Source: UBA2991 sp965221735 (GTDB lineage Bacteria > Chloroflexota > Dehalococcoidia > Tepidiformales > Tepidiformaceae). Taken from it: a stretch of 64,000 bases of DNA. Every line of letters begins with the position of its first letter. Within the stretch, counting starts at the first letter, position 1. The position numbers were made by a program, and so were the translations under genes. Under the pieces are notes generated by a model. The model ran no database searches. It was not told the DNA's origin and saw only the letters and a program-made list of their open reading frames with translations. The stretch covers positions 806,001 through 870,000 of the forward strand of contig OZ244910.1 in NCBI GenBank assembly GCA_965221735.1, read 5' to 3'. Below, piece by piece: positions 1 to 7,763 of this stretch.

Positions 1-414
1 GGTCTCGGCGATGATCGACTTCAGGCCGTTGTGTCCGCCGGCGCCCCCGCCCTCCCGCAGCCGTACCGCCCCCAGGGGCAGGTCGAGCTCGTCGTAGATG
101 ACGATCGTTTGCTCCAGCTCCGCTCCGCACGCCCGCAGCGCCTGGTCCACCGCCCGCCCGCTCTCGTTCACGTAGGTGCGGGGACGCACGAGCGCGACTC
201 GTTCACCCGCGATCTCGCCGTACCCGATGCGGATGGAGCGGCCCTCGGCCTTCAGCTTCACCCCGAGCCGTCGCGCGAGCTCGTTCACGGTCCAGATGCC
301 TGTGTTGTGACGGTTGCGGCTGTACTGTTCGCCGGGGTTGCCCAGGCCCACGACGCACCAGGCGGCCGGTTCCGCCTTTTTTCGTCCCAGCCGCAGGGCC
401 CGTCGCAGCCGCAT
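1..414 (-). CDS. pth: Peptidyl-tRNA hydrolase, C-terminal part beyond the window edge
   Basis: Pth frees peptides from peptidyl-tRNA that drops off ribosomes. The 138 visible codons carry the family core: GLGNPG near residue 23, the catalytic His in RHNTG (about residue 36), the Asn in TYVNESG, the Asp in YDELDLP and GGHNGLKS. The start at 414 follows GAGG by 7 nt and gives a basic 18-residue extension before the conserved core, which is unusual because most Pth proteins begin almost at the core. The extension is encoded over a hairpin (see 360-382). The gene runs off the left edge in frame. A TAGCGT box at 446-451 could be its -10. Confidence 0.95.
   Translation of the reverse strand, partial: MRLRRALRLGRKKAEPAAWCVVGLGNPGEQYSRNRHNTGIWTVNELARRLGVKLKAEGRSIRIGYGEIAGERVALVRPRTYVNESGRAVDQALRACGAELEQTIVIYDELDLPLGAVRLREGGGAGGHNGLKSIIAET
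360..382 (+). terminator. Terminator-like hairpin antisense to the 5' end of pth
   Basis: On the + strand AGGCGG (360-365) pairs with CCGCCT (372-377) across a CCGGTT loop and runs into TTTTTT (377-382). The shape is that of an intrinsic terminator. It lies inside the pth coding region on the opposite strand, so it may stop antisense reading, or it may only reflect Lys codons (AAA AAG) next to GC-rich codons. Confidence 0.35.
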
Positions 415-471
415 TGGCCATCCTCGCGCGAGTTGCGCACGTCCTACGCTAAGCGAAACCTCCGAACGTGG

Positions 472-477
472 TAGAGT
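472..477 (+). promoter_or_regulatory. -10 box TAGAGT for the PHP gene
   Basis: TAGAGT ends 11 nt before the ATG at 489, predicting a leader of only a few nucleotides. It also argues against the upstream GTG at 468, which would lie before the box. Confidence 0.5.
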
Positions 478-488
478 CACGCCCGGCC

Positions 489-1163
489 ATGCTTGTCGAC
501 CTTCACTCCCACACCTGGCCCAAGTCGCACGACAGCGTGCTCAACCCCGACGACCTCGTCGTTCGGGCCAAGGCCGCCGGCCTCGACGCCATCTGCTTCA
601 CCGAGCACGACACGGTCTGGGACCAGCGCGAGGTGGAGGAGATGCGCGCCAAGCACAACTTCCCCGTGTTCGCCGGCGTCGAGATCAGCACGGACGACGG
701 CCACATCCTCACGTTCGGCATCGACCGCTACGTCTTCGGCATGCATCGCGCCCCCGAACTGGCGAACTACGTGGAGCAGGGCGGCGGCGTGATGGTCGCG
801 GCCCACCCCTACCGCCGCCAGATGCCCTGGTTCACCAGCAGCGAGGACAAGTACGAAGCGGCGCTGGAGAAGGCCGGCCGCAACCCCGCCTACGAGTACT
901 GCACCGCGCTCGAGTCCCTCAACGGCCGCGGCAGCGACAAGGAGAACGAGTTCTCCCGCCGCCTCTGCGAGCGCCTCGAGATGCCCGGCACCGCCGGCAC
1001 CGACTCCCACGCCATCGGCGACATCGGCAAGTGCGCCACCTACTTCGAACGCGAGATCGAGGACGAGCGCCAGCTCATCGAGGAAATCAAGGCCGGGCGC
1101 TTCTATTCCGTCGACCTGCGTACCGGCGACCCGGTGCCCTTCGTTGCCGCTGTGAGCGGCTAG
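489..1163 (+). CDS. PHP-domain metal-dependent phosphoesterase
   Basis: A 224-residue protein of the PHP superfamily (the fold of DNA polymerase III alpha exonuclease and histidinol phosphatase domains). Metal ligands are recognisable: DLHSH at residues 4-8, TEHDT around 41, GVEIS near 65, AAHPYR near 107 and GTDSH near the C-terminus. The substrate cannot be read from sequence; small PHP proteins include nucleoside and phosphoester hydrolases. The ATG at 489 is preferred to the GTG at 468 because the reading then begins with the conserved strand LVDLHSH and sits just after a -10 box. It is divergent from pth and followed by an independent ferredoxin gene. Confidence 0.85.
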   Translation: MLVDLHSHTWPKSHDSVLNPDDLVVRAKAAGLDAICFTEHDTVWDQREVEEMRAKHNFPVFAGVEISTDDGHILTFGIDRYVFGMHRAPELANYVEQGGGVMVAAHPYRRQMPWFTSSEDKYEAALEKAGRNPAYEYCTALESLNGRGSDKENEFSRRLCERLEMPGTAGTDSHAIGDIGKCATYFEREIEDERQLIEEIKAGRFYSVDLRTGDPVPFVAAVSG

Positions 1164-1189
1164 CGGCCGAACCCCTGATTGCGCCTCGC

Positions 1190-1218
1190 TTCACACATAC
1201 CGGAACGGGTTGTACTAT
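1190..1218 (+). promoter_or_regulatory. Promoter of the ferredoxin gene
   Basis: TTCACA (1190-1195) and TACTAT (1213-1218) are 17 nt apart, a good sigma-70-type match. The expected start near 1225 gives a leader of about 45 nt with GAGAGGA ahead of the ATG. Confidence 0.6.
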
Positions 1219-1271
1219 GCGTTGCGGTCGCTGAGGGCGGCCCGTAGCAGAAGCCGAGAGGATCAAAGAGC

Positions 1272-1559
1272 ATGACCTACGTCATTACGACGCCGTGTAT
1301 CGATGTCCAGGACCAGTCCTGCGTCGAGGTCTGTCCAGTCGACTGCATCTACTTCGATGAAGACGGCGACCGCATGCTCTACATCCAGCCGGACGAGTGC
1401 ATCGACTGCGGCGCGTGCGAGCCGGCCTGCCCCGTGACGGCCATCTTCGCCGAGGACGACGTCCCCGAGGAAGAGACCGAGTACACCGCCCTCAACGCGA
1501 ACTGGTTCGAGGACAAGGACGCCGTCCGCGCTCGCATCAACGAGCTGAAGCCCGCCTGA
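1272..1559 (+). CDS. fdxA: Seven-iron ferredoxin ([3Fe-4S][4Fe-4S])
   Basis: A 95-residue electron carrier of the FdxA type. Cysteines at residues 9, 17 and 21 plus C25 in CPVDC form the N-terminal cluster region, and C43, C46, C49 and C53 in CIDCGACEPACP give the classic CxxCxxCxxxCP motif. In this family the first site usually holds a 3Fe cluster. The acidic C-terminal helix ending in NELKPA is typical. Such ferredoxins reduce P450s or couple to ferredoxin oxidoreductases; no obvious partner lies beside it. It has its own promoter and is separated by 73 nt from L25. Confidence 0.9.
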   Translation: MTYVITTPCIDVQDQSCVEVCPVDCIYFDEDGDRMLYIQPDECIDCGACEPACPVTAIFAEDDVPEEETEYTALNANWFEDKDAVRARINELKPA

Positions 1560-1632
1560 ACCACCACCCGGTCACCGCTCCCCGGTCAGTGAGCGCGTAG
1601 GCGCGTATCAAGCGCGTCGCCCAGGAGGCGCC

Positions 1633-2313
1633 ATGCCCGACCGACTTACCCTCTCCGCAGCCAGCCGCACCGTGCTCGGCAAGAAGGTCAAGCGCCTTCG
1701 TCGTGAAGGACTGTTGCCCGCCAACGTCTACGGCCGCGGCGTCGCGTCCACCGCCATCCAGCTCGACAGCCGCGACTTCCGCCGCGCCATCCGCCAGGCT
1801 GGCATCCGCAGCATGTTCGAGCTTGCCATCGATGGCGAGCAGGACTCCCGCCACGTGCTTGTCCGCGGCCTCGACCGCGAGGGCGGCACCGGCGACCCCA
1901 TCCACGTCGACTTCTACCAGGTCGACCTGAATCACCCGATCCAGACCACCACCAACATCCGCCTCGTGGGCACGGCTCCCGCCGTCACCGACCTCGGCGG
2001 CACGCTGCTGCAGAACCTGGAGACGGTCGCCATCCGCTGCCTGCCGCTCGACATCCCCGAGGCGATCGAGATCGACGTCAGCTCCCTCGTCAGCTTCGAG
2101 CTCAGCCTCAACGTTGGCGACCTGAACGTGCCCGAAGGTGTCGAGGTGCTCGCCGCCTCGGACATCGGCGTCGCCACCGTGGACGCGCCTCGCCTCACGA
2201 TTGAAGGCGAGGAGGAGGAAGGCGACGAGGATCTCGAGGGCGAAGAAGGCGAAATCGCCGAGGGCGAGGAAGGCGCCGAGACCCCTGCGGAAGGGGCCGA
2301 CGACGAGGCCTAG
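1633..2313 (+). CDS. rplY: 50S ribosomal protein L25/general stress protein Ctc
   Basis: A 226-residue L25 of the long CTC form. Residues 1-90 are the 5S-rRNA-binding L25 domain (the start reads SAASRTVLGKKVKRLR), followed by the TL5-type beta domain to about residue 190. The last 35 residues are a Glu/Asp-rich tail, longer than in most homologues. AGGAGG lies 6 nt before the ATG at 1633, a strong ribosome site. The gene is followed after 9 nt by an unknown gene on the same strand. Confidence 0.93.
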   Translation: MPDRLTLSAASRTVLGKKVKRLRREGLLPANVYGRGVASTAIQLDSRDFRRAIRQAGIRSMFELAIDGEQDSRHVLVRGLDREGGTGDPIHVDFYQVDLNHPIQTTTNIRLVGTAPAVTDLGGTLLQNLETVAIRCLPLDIPEAIEIDVSSLVSFELSLNVGDLNVPEGVEVLAASDIGVATVDAPRLTIEGEEEEGDEDLEGEEGEIAEGEEGAETPAEGADDEA

Positions 2314-2322
2314 CGCCCCGCC

Positions 2323-3285
2323 GTGCCGGACCGCCTTTATCCCTCCGACCCCGGCGAAGCGGCCCTGCTGCTGTTCCTCGACTGGTTCGGTCATCGCTAT
2401 GCGCGCAGCACCCGGGTCGGCGAGCGCTCGCCCGAGGGCGAGGCCCTGCGCAGCGCCCGCATCCAGGTCGGGCGTCGCTGGGAGCTGGCCTGCACGCTCC
2501 TCAACTCGGTCTACGGCGATGCCGACCTCCCCTTCGAGGCCGCCCGCGCCGCCATCGAGCAGCGCCTTGATCTCGAAGGGCTGCCGTACGCACTCTGGCT
2601 GCCGCGCGGGGCGGAACTTCCCGTTGGCGAGCCCGGCCTGAGCCAGCTCGCCCTCGCTGCCAACGAGGCGGTGGCCGTCGATGGAGACCGCCTCGAGGTC
2701 CGTCGTGGCGTCAGCCTCTACCTGCGCCGCACCAGCCTCGACGGCTCCGTCGTCACGGTGCTCGGAGGGCTTGCGCCGCTCTGGGCGCAGTTCACGAACC
2801 GCGTCGCCGGCTCCTTCCAGCTCAACGCCGGTGAGCTGCACCGGCTCCCGGAGTCCGAGGAGGAGCGCACCGAACTCATCGAGCGGGTCGTCCTCGCCGC
2901 CGGTCAGCCGGATGTCGACGACTCCTGCGTCATCCACACCGATGATGTCTGGACGGCGAACCGCCTTCCGGGGGACCGCGCCTATGTCATCGGCTCGCCC
3001 GTCGCCGAGAACGATGAGGCCAGCGCCGGCCTTCGCCGCTCGCTCCGCAAGCTGCTGCGCGAAGCGCAGGGCCTCTCACCCGCGCCCGCCGACGCCCGCG
3101 CCCTCGTCATCCTCGCCGCCGCCACCGAGCTCGCCGGGGAGAAGGTCTCGCTGACCCTTCGCGGCATGGACCCGACGCTCTACTCCGGCTACGACCTCAT
3201 CGCGGTCGTCGCCGACGGGCAGGTCAGGATCGTCCTCGACCCCCGCGCCGGCGCCCTTCCCTGGGACGCCCCGCTGCCTGGCTAG
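2323..3285 (+). CDS. Conserved-looking protein of unknown function
   Basis: A 320-residue protein that I do not recognise. It starts at a GTG 9 nt after the L25 stop, so it is probably co-transcribed with rplY. The N-terminal third is predicted helical and includes an aromatic LFLDWFGHRYAR stretch; the middle contains LYLRRTSLDGSVVTVLGGL and a His/Asp patch (VIHTDDVW near 205); the C-terminus mixes a helix with short strands. There is no signal peptide, membrane segment or Cys motif. Its TAG stop overlaps the stop of the convergent gene at a shared CTAG (3282-3285). Confidence 0.7.
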   Translation: MPDRLYPSDPGEAALLLFLDWFGHRYARSTRVGERSPEGEALRSARIQVGRRWELACTLLNSVYGDADLPFEAARAAIEQRLDLEGLPYALWLPRGAELPVGEPGLSQLALAANEAVAVDGDRLEVRRGVSLYLRRTSLDGSVVTVLGGLAPLWAQFTNRVAGSFQLNAGELHRLPESEEERTELIERVVLAAGQPDVDDSCVIHTDDVWTANRLPGDRAYVIGSPVAENDEASAGLRRSLRKLLREAQGLSPAPADARALVILAAATELAGEKVSLTLRGMDPTLYSGYDLIAVVADGQVRIVLDPRAGALPWDAPLPG

Positions 3286-3500
3286 AACAGCGGCCCTCCG
3301 GGGTCCAACACGTCGCCGCCGACCCCGATCACGCTCGGGCGCTCTTCGCAGTAGCCGTCGTTCTCGCACTTGTCGAACACGAACGCGCCCTTCGTCTTGT
3401 CGAAGCTGATCGTCCAGCTGCCCAGCACATGGCTGTCGGTTCCCAGCTCGTTCTCGCGCGCCAGGATGTCGATGAGGGCGGCGATTTCCTTGCTTCCCAT
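3282..3500 (-). CDS. Small protein of unknown function, 72 aa
   Basis: A short gene read convergently to the 320-residue unknown gene, sharing CTAG as stop. The product starts MGSKEIAALIDIL, has two aromatic strands (SWTISFDKTKGAFVFD) and ends with two cysteines in KCENDGYCEERP. An in-frame ATG 57 nt further upstream exists, but GGAGCG precedes the ATG at 3500 and the extra residues look like low-complexity Arg/Gly. A TACGAT box at 3556-3561 could be its -10. No family recognised; coding status rests on the protein-like pattern and tight packing. Confidence 0.55.
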   Translation of the reverse strand: MGSKEIAALIDILARENELGTDSHVLGSWTISFDKTKGAFVFDKCENDGYCEERPSVIGVGGDVLDPGGPLF

Positions 3501-3603
3501 GCTGCGCTCCGTCCCGCTTCCGCCCCGTGGGCGGCGATTGTTTCGTCGTCCCTCCATCGTAGCGTCTTGACCGAGCCCAGACCGTCGCAGCGCGTGTGGC
3601 CCC

Positions 3604-3609
3604 TAGAAT
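3604..3609 (+). promoter_or_regulatory. -10 box TAGAAT, leaderless start
   Basis: TAGAAT ends 7 nt before the GTG at 3617, placing transcription start at or next to the start codon. Confidence 0.6.
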
Positions 3610-3616
3610 CTCTCTC

Positions 3617-4600
3617 GTGAGCCACGTCTTCGTTACCCGCCGTGTGCCCGGACGCGCCATCGAGATGCTCGAGGAAGCCGGGCACGACGTCACCGTCTGG
3701 CCCGGCGACTTCCCGCCCGATCCCGACTCCCTGCGCGAGGGCGTCCGGGGAGCTGACGCCGCCCTCGTTCTGGTGACCGACCCTGTCGGCCCCGACCTCC
3801 TTGATGCTGCTCCGGGGCTGCGCGTCGTCGCGAACATGGCCGTCGGCTACGACAACGTCGATGCGGAAGCCGCCGCCGCCGCCGGCGTATGGGCCACGAA
3901 CACCCCCGGAGTCCTGCACGAGACCACCGCCGACCTCGCGTTCGCCCTCCTCCTCGCCGCCGCCCGCAACGTCGTTCTCAGCGACCGCGACACGCGGGCG
4001 GGCGGCTGGCAGACCTGGTCGCCGACCGACTTCCTCGGTCCCGACCCCTACGGCGCGACCCTCGGCATCGTCGGCCTCGGCGAGATCGGCCGCGCCGTCG
4101 CCCGCCGGGCTCGTGGCTTCGGTATGAACGTGCTCGCCGCTACCCGCACGCCCCGGCCCGAGGTGGAGCGGGAGCTGGGTATCGAGCGCGTCCCGTTCCC
4201 CGAATTGCTGGAGCGTTCCGACTTCGTCACGCTCCACGTCCCCTACGGTCCCGAGACCGAGGCGCTCATGGGCGCCCCCGAGTTCGCCGCGATGAAGGAG
4301 ACCGCCATCCTCGTGAACACCTCCCGCGGTGGTGTCGTCGACCAGGACGCGCTTGTCGAGGCGCTCCGAGCGGGCGCCATCGGCGGCGCCGCTCTCGACG
4401 TGACCGTGCCTGAGCCGCTTCCCGTTGACCACCCCCTCTTCGAGTTCCCCAACGTGGTCATCACGCCCCACATCGGCAGCGCCAGCCACGCGACGCGGGC
4501 GCGCATGGCGGAGATGGCGGCGCGCAACATCATCGCCGTCCTCGCCGGGGAGGAGCCCCCGAACCCCGTCAACCGTCCGCCCAACCCCCGCCCCGCTTGA
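3617..4600 (+). CDS. D-2-hydroxyacid dehydrogenase (glyoxylate/hydroxypyruvate reductase type)
   Basis: A 327-residue NAD(P)-dependent dehydrogenase of the D-isomer-specific 2-hydroxyacid family, closest in pattern to glycerate/glyoxylate reductases. The Rossmann motif GLGEIG lies near residue 155; catalytic Arg is in NTSRGGVVD, Glu in the PEPLP segment and His in ITPHIGS. The opening SHVFVTRRVPG is typical of GyaR-like enzymes. The GTG at 3617 is chosen over one at 3596 because the latter precedes the -10 box. Its TGA overlaps the TTG start of the next gene (TTGA), so the two are translationally coupled. Confidence 0.85.
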   Translation: MSHVFVTRRVPGRAIEMLEEAGHDVTVWPGDFPPDPDSLREGVRGADAALVLVTDPVGPDLLDAAPGLRVVANMAVGYDNVDAEAAAAAGVWATNTPGVLHETTADLAFALLLAAARNVVLSDRDTRAGGWQTWSPTDFLGPDPYGATLGIVGLGEIGRAVARRARGFGMNVLAATRTPRPEVERELGIERVPFPELLERSDFVTLHVPYGPETEALMGAPEFAAMKETAILVNTSRGGVVDQDALVEALRAGAIGGAALDVTVPEPLPVDHPLFEFPNVVITPHIGSASHATRARMAEMAARNIIAVLAGEEPPNPVNRPPNPRPA

Positions 4601-5316
4601 CACTGCCCGTCCCGTCGCGGACAACAGGGGGCGGCGCGTCATTCGATCACCTCAGCCGGGAGGCCCTCGCCCTGAGCGACGAACCAGCCACCGAAAACCT
4701 CTGGCTTGCGGAAGAGCTCTGGGAGCTCGGCGCCGTCGAGTTCGGCAACTTCACCCTGGGCCGGACCACGGTCGACTCCCCGATTTACATAAACCTACGG
4801 AAGCTCATCAGCAGCCCCCACGCCCTCCAGCGCTGCGCCGACATCATCCGGCTCAAGCTGGAGGCGCTCGTCTCGATGCGCCATCCCCAGGTCCAGCCCT
4901 TCACCCTCGTCGCCGGCGTTCCCTTCGGCGGCCTGCACGTGGCGACGGCGTTCTCGCTGCACGTCAACACGCCGATGATCTACATCCACCCGCCCGGGAC
5001 GGCGAAGGAAGACCTGATCGAGGGGAACTACGTCCGCGGCCAGTCCTGCCTCATCATCGACGACCTCATTACCGGTGGTGGCAGCATCATCCAGACGGCC
5101 GCCGCGCTCGCCGAGGCGGGCCTCGTCGCCCACGACGCCGTGACCCTCATCGACCGGCAGGAGGGGGGGCGCGCCGCGCTCAGGGCGCGGGGCATCAACC
5201 TCGTCAGCATCCTCACGCTCGACCAGATTGCGACCTACCTGCGCTACTCGGGCCGCATCGAGGCGCCCGACTACGAGCGCGTCGTGCGCTACATCCAGGC
5301 CAGCCAGGGCGCCTAG
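4597..5316 (+). CDS. Orotate phosphoribosyltransferase-like protein (UMP synthase type)
   Basis: A 239-residue type I phosphoribosyltransferase. The PRPP motif is CLIIDDLITGGGSI near residue 150, preceded by AGVPFGGLHVATAFS, which resembles the OPRT half of eukaryotic UMP synthase more than bacterial PyrE. The mobile loop reads IHPPGTAKEDLIEGNY, with fewer basic residues than a standard OPRT loop, so the substrate is uncertain. The start is a TTG overlapping the previous stop. A second, more conventional pyrE lies at 13425-13982. Likely orotate or a related base; function beyond PRTase is inference. Confidence 0.75.
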   Translation: MTLPVPSRTTGGGASFDHLSREALALSDEPATENLWLAEELWELGAVEFGNFTLGRTTVDSPIYINLRKLISSPHALQRCADIIRLKLEALVSMRHPQVQPFTLVAGVPFGGLHVATAFSLHVNTPMIYIHPPGTAKEDLIEGNYVRGQSCLIIDDLITGGGSIIQTAAALAEAGLVAHDAVTLIDRQEGGRAALRARGINLVSILTLDQIATYLRYSGRIEAPDYERVVRYIQASQGA

Positions 5317-5349
5317 GGCGCCCGGTAGCGAGTCGGGAGTCGGGACGGC

Positions 5350-6321
5350 TCAGGACCGGCCCGGAACCTCCAGGTCGTCCGGTGGCGGCGCGGGGTTGGG
5401 AATGCCCGCCATGAGCTGCGCCGGCACCAGCGTGCGGAGCTCGTCCAGCGTCCACATGCCGTCCTTGTAAATCTGCCGCACCGGCGGATAGATCTCGTTG
5501 AGCAGACCCACCTGCCCCCCGGCCACGGAGAAGATTTTCCCGTTGATGTTCCACGCCTCGTCGAGCAGCAGGTAGACGGTCATCGGCGCGACCATCTCCG
5601 GGCCGCGCATGCCCGAGGCCTGCGCCGCCTGGCGCTGCGCTTCCGCCGCCCGGCCGCCGCCGGAGGTCATTCCCCGCTGCTGCCGGATCTGCCGCGCCGA
5701 GTCCGGCACGGTGGCCGTCAGGCGCGTGGCCGCGCCCGGCGCGATCGCGTTCACGGTCACGCCGTAGCGACCGAGGTCCCGAGCCGACACCCGCGTCAGC
5801 CCCGCGACGCCAGCCTTGGCGGCGCCGTAGTTGGCCTGTCCCGAGTTCCCCTGCAGGCCCGACACCGACGAGTAGTTGATGATGCGGCCGTAGCGCTGCT
5901 GCCGGAACACCACCGCCGCCGGCTTCGTCGTCGTGAAGTGCCCCTTCAGGTCGATCCGGATGACGTCGTCCCACTCGGCCTCGGTCATGTTGAAGACCAT
6001 GCGGTCGCGCAGGATCGCCGCGAAGTTGATGAGCCCGTCGAGCTTCCCGTAGGCGTCCAGCGCCGTCTGGATGACGCTCTCGCCGCCCTCCATCAAGGAG
6101 ACGTCGGCGAAGTTTGCCGTCGCTTCGCCGCCCGCGTCCTTGATCTCGGCGACCACCTGCGCCGCCGGGTCGTCGTCGTGCCCGCTTCCGTCGGGGTTGA
6201 CCCCGGGGTCGTTCACGATGACGCGCGCTCCTTCCGAAGCGGCCAGCAGCGCGGTTGCGCGCCCGATCCCTCGCCCCGCCCCCGTCATCGCGACGACGCG
6301 GCCTTCAAGCAGATTCGCCAT
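5350..6321 (-). CDS. Short-chain dehydrogenase, MFE-2 type hydroxyacyl-CoA dehydrogenase-like
   Basis: A 323-residue SDR. It has TGAGRGIG (residues 14-21), the insert ending in a Gly/Asp-rich stretch typical of the peroxisomal MFE-2/FabG-like group, catalytic Ser in YSSVSG and YGAAK. The usual NNAG is NFAA. About 60 residues beyond the normal SDR end carry a helical tail. It is the last gene of a three-gene operon behind two hot-dog dehydratases (gaps of 9 and 10 nt), which fits oxidation of a 3-hydroxyacyl-CoA made by those partners. Confidence 0.85.
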   Translation of the reverse strand: MANLLEGRVVAMTGAGRGIGRATALLAASEGARVIVNDPGVNPDGSGHDDDPAAQVVAEIKDAGGEATANFADVSLMEGGESVIQTALDAYGKLDGLINFAAILRDRMVFNMTEAEWDDVIRIDLKGHFTTTKPAAVVFRQQRYGRIINYSSVSGLQGNSGQANYGAAKAGVAGLTRVSARDLGRYGVTVNAIAPGAATRLTATVPDSARQIRQQRGMTSGGGRAAEAQRQAAQASGMRGPEMVAPMTVYLLLDEAWNINGKIFSVAGGQVGLLNEIYPPVRQIYKDGMWTLDELRTLVPAQLMAGIPNPAPPPDDLEVPGRS

Positions 6322-6330
6322 GGTGTGCTC

Positions 6331-6747
6331 CTACGGCAGGCGGACGGTTGCGCTTCCGGGCGAGGTCCTCTGCCCGTCCGGGTTCTCCGTCCAGATCTCG
6401 AGGTCGACGAGCTTCTCCCCGTTCTCCTCGTACTTTCGTGTCACCACGCCCTTGCAGTGGATGTCCTCGTCGGGGAAATCCATGCCGCGATAGCTGCAGC
6501 CCACGCGCTTCACGCGGCCCTCGTTGCCCACCCAGTCGTGCAGGAGCTGCCCGAGGAAGGCGTGCTTCAGGGCCCCGTGCACGATGATGTTGGGGAGCCC
6601 CGTGGCCTCCGCGAAGTTGTGGTCGTAGTGAATCTGGTAGAAGTCGCCCGAGCCTGCGGCCCAGTGCACGAGCTGCTGCGTGCTGCAGTTCTTCTCCAGC
6701 GTGGGGATCTCCATCCCCTCCCGAACCTCGTCCCAGCTTGCGCCCAT
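6331..6747 (-). CDS. MaoC-like enoyl-CoA hydratase/dehydratase
   Basis: A 138-residue hot-dog protein with the hydratase 2 signature: SGDFYQIHYDHNFA followed by IIVHGALKHAF, supplying the catalytic Asp/His. In this family the enzyme hydrates trans-2-enoyl-CoA to (R)-3-hydroxyacyl-CoA or the reverse. It sits between a FAS1-type dehydratase-domain protein and an SDR, so it is probably one half of a two-subunit (R)-specific hydratase. The ATG at 6747 lies 10 nt after the upstream stop. Confidence 0.88.
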   Translation of the reverse strand: MGASWDEVREGMEIPTLEKNCSTQQLVHWAAGSGDFYQIHYDHNFAEATGLPNIIVHGALKHAFLGQLLHDWVGNEGRVKRVGCSYRGMDFPDEDIHCKGVVTRKYEENGEKLVDLEIWTENPDGQRTSPGSATVRLP

Positions 6748-6757
6748 GGTGGTCCTC

Positions 6758-7243
6758 CTAGTACCGGATGCCCGTGCCGGTCATGATGGCGACAACCTCG
6801 CCGTCCTGGTTCCGGTACGTCGTCTTCGTGGTTGTGATCAGCATCTCGCCGAGGCGTCCCTGGCGCTCCTCGATCGAAGAGGTTGCGCTCACCGAGGTCA
6901 GCACGTCGCCCGCGCAGATGTCGGCCAGGTATTCGATGTCCGTGCCGCCGTTCAGTACGCGCTTCAGCGGGCGGCTCGGCTCCAGCATCTGCTGGGGCCG
7001 GGCGCTGCGCCTGTTCGGGTCGAATACCGGCGTGCCCAGGTACCCCGGAGGGGCGGGCAGGCTCCGGTAGCCCGCCGCCTGCGCCGCCGCTTCGTCGTAG
7101 TAGACCGGGTCGGTGTACCCCACGGACCGCGCGAACATGCGCACGGAGGTCTTGTCCACCTCCAGCGTCGTCGGCTCCGATTCCCTGCCGATCGATGCCC
7201 GCATCTCGTCCGTGATCAACGATTCTTGCGTCTCGTCGCTCAT
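6758..7243 (-). CDS. FAS1-type dehydratase-domain protein (N-terminal MaoC-like partner)
   Basis: A 161-residue hot-dog protein of the MaoC N-terminal domain type (PF13452 pattern). Residues 25-60 read as the binding segment SVRMFARSVGYTDPVYYDEA, and GGTDIEYLADICAGD is typical of the second half. It lacks the D/H catalytic pair found in the adjacent MaoC gene, consistent with a non-catalytic or acyl-binding half that pairs with it. GAGGAG lies just before the ATG. First gene of the SDR/dehydratase operon with a promoter at 7275-7303. Confidence 0.82.
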   Translation of the reverse strand: MSDETQESLITDEMRASIGRESEPTTLEVDKTSVRMFARSVGYTDPVYYDEAAAQAAGYRSLPAPPGYLGTPVFDPNRRSARPQQMLEPSRPLKRVLNGGTDIEYLADICAGDVLTSVSATSSIEERQGRLGEMLITTTKTTYRNQDGEVVAIMTGTGIRY

Positions 7244-7274
7244 GCCGTCTCCTCAATCCAAATTGGCGCGGTGA

Positions 7275-7303
7275 ACGATAGACCAGCCCGTTCGGGGCGT
7301 AAA
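7275..7303 (-). promoter_or_regulatory. Promoter of the dehydratase/SDR operon
   Basis: On the - strand TTTACG (7303-7298), a 17-nt spacer and TATCGT (7280-7275) precede the ATG at 7243 by about 30 nt. Confidence 0.45.
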
Positions 7304-7346
7304 CCGGTTCCCGTGGCCTCTGGTGGCCCGCCGCTGCGCAACCCGG

Positions 7347-7352
7347 TACGGT
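7347..7352 (+). promoter_or_regulatory. -10 box TACGGT, leaderless start
   Basis: TACGGT ends 6 nt before the ATG at 7359. It excludes the longer reading from 7323, which would start before the box. Confidence 0.55.
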
Positions 7353-7358
7353 GCTTTC

Positions 7359-7763
7359 ATGCCCGGGGATCGCTGCGCGCTGGGAGGTCGTCTGCGGCGC
7401 TGCAAGCGCCCCTCGCGCGACACCTGCCAGTACTGCGCCCGCCCCATCTGCGAGGAGCACGCCTACGTCCTCGAGGGCTACGATGCGGTCTGCGTTCGCC
7501 CTCCCTGCACCGCCAAGCACGACGATCTCCCGGGCCACCACGAGTACGTCCGCGGCGTCCGTCTCCGCAACCGCGACGGCTGCTGCGGCTTCGATGGCTG
7601 CTCGCGTAGCCCTTCCTTCGACTGCTCGAAGTGCGGCGGCCGCTTCTGTCTCCAGCACCTCTCCGACGAGCTGTATCCCTCCGCCAGCCCCGGCCAGGAT
7701 GCCGAGATGGCCATCGTCTGCGCCCACTGCTGGGAACGCCGCACGATCTGGAGCAAGCGATGA
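7359..7763 (+). CDS. Cysteine-rich putative zinc-binding protein, unknown function
   Basis: A 134-residue protein with three Cys/His clusters: CKRP..CQYCARPICEEH (residues 15-33), CVRPPCTAKH, then GCCGFDGC...CSKCGGRFCLQH and a final CAHCW. The spacing resembles B-box or AN1-like zinc fingers (CxxC...CxxH), which normally mediate protein or nucleic-acid contacts. No catalytic domain is present. Its stop overlaps the start of threonine ammonia-lyase (ATGA at 7760-7763), so the two are co-transcribed and coupled. I do not recognise a named family. Confidence 0.7.
   Translation: MPGDRCALGGRLRRCKRPSRDTCQYCARPICEEHAYVLEGYDAVCVRPPCTAKHDDLPGHHEYVRGVRLRNRDGCCGFDGCSRSPSFDCSKCGGRFCLQHLSDELYPSASPGQDAEMAIVCAHCWERRTIWSKR

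Noticed and set aside
1537..2937. 466-residue open frame antisense to L25
   Set aside because: Shadow of rplY and the following gene, both protein-like on the + strand.
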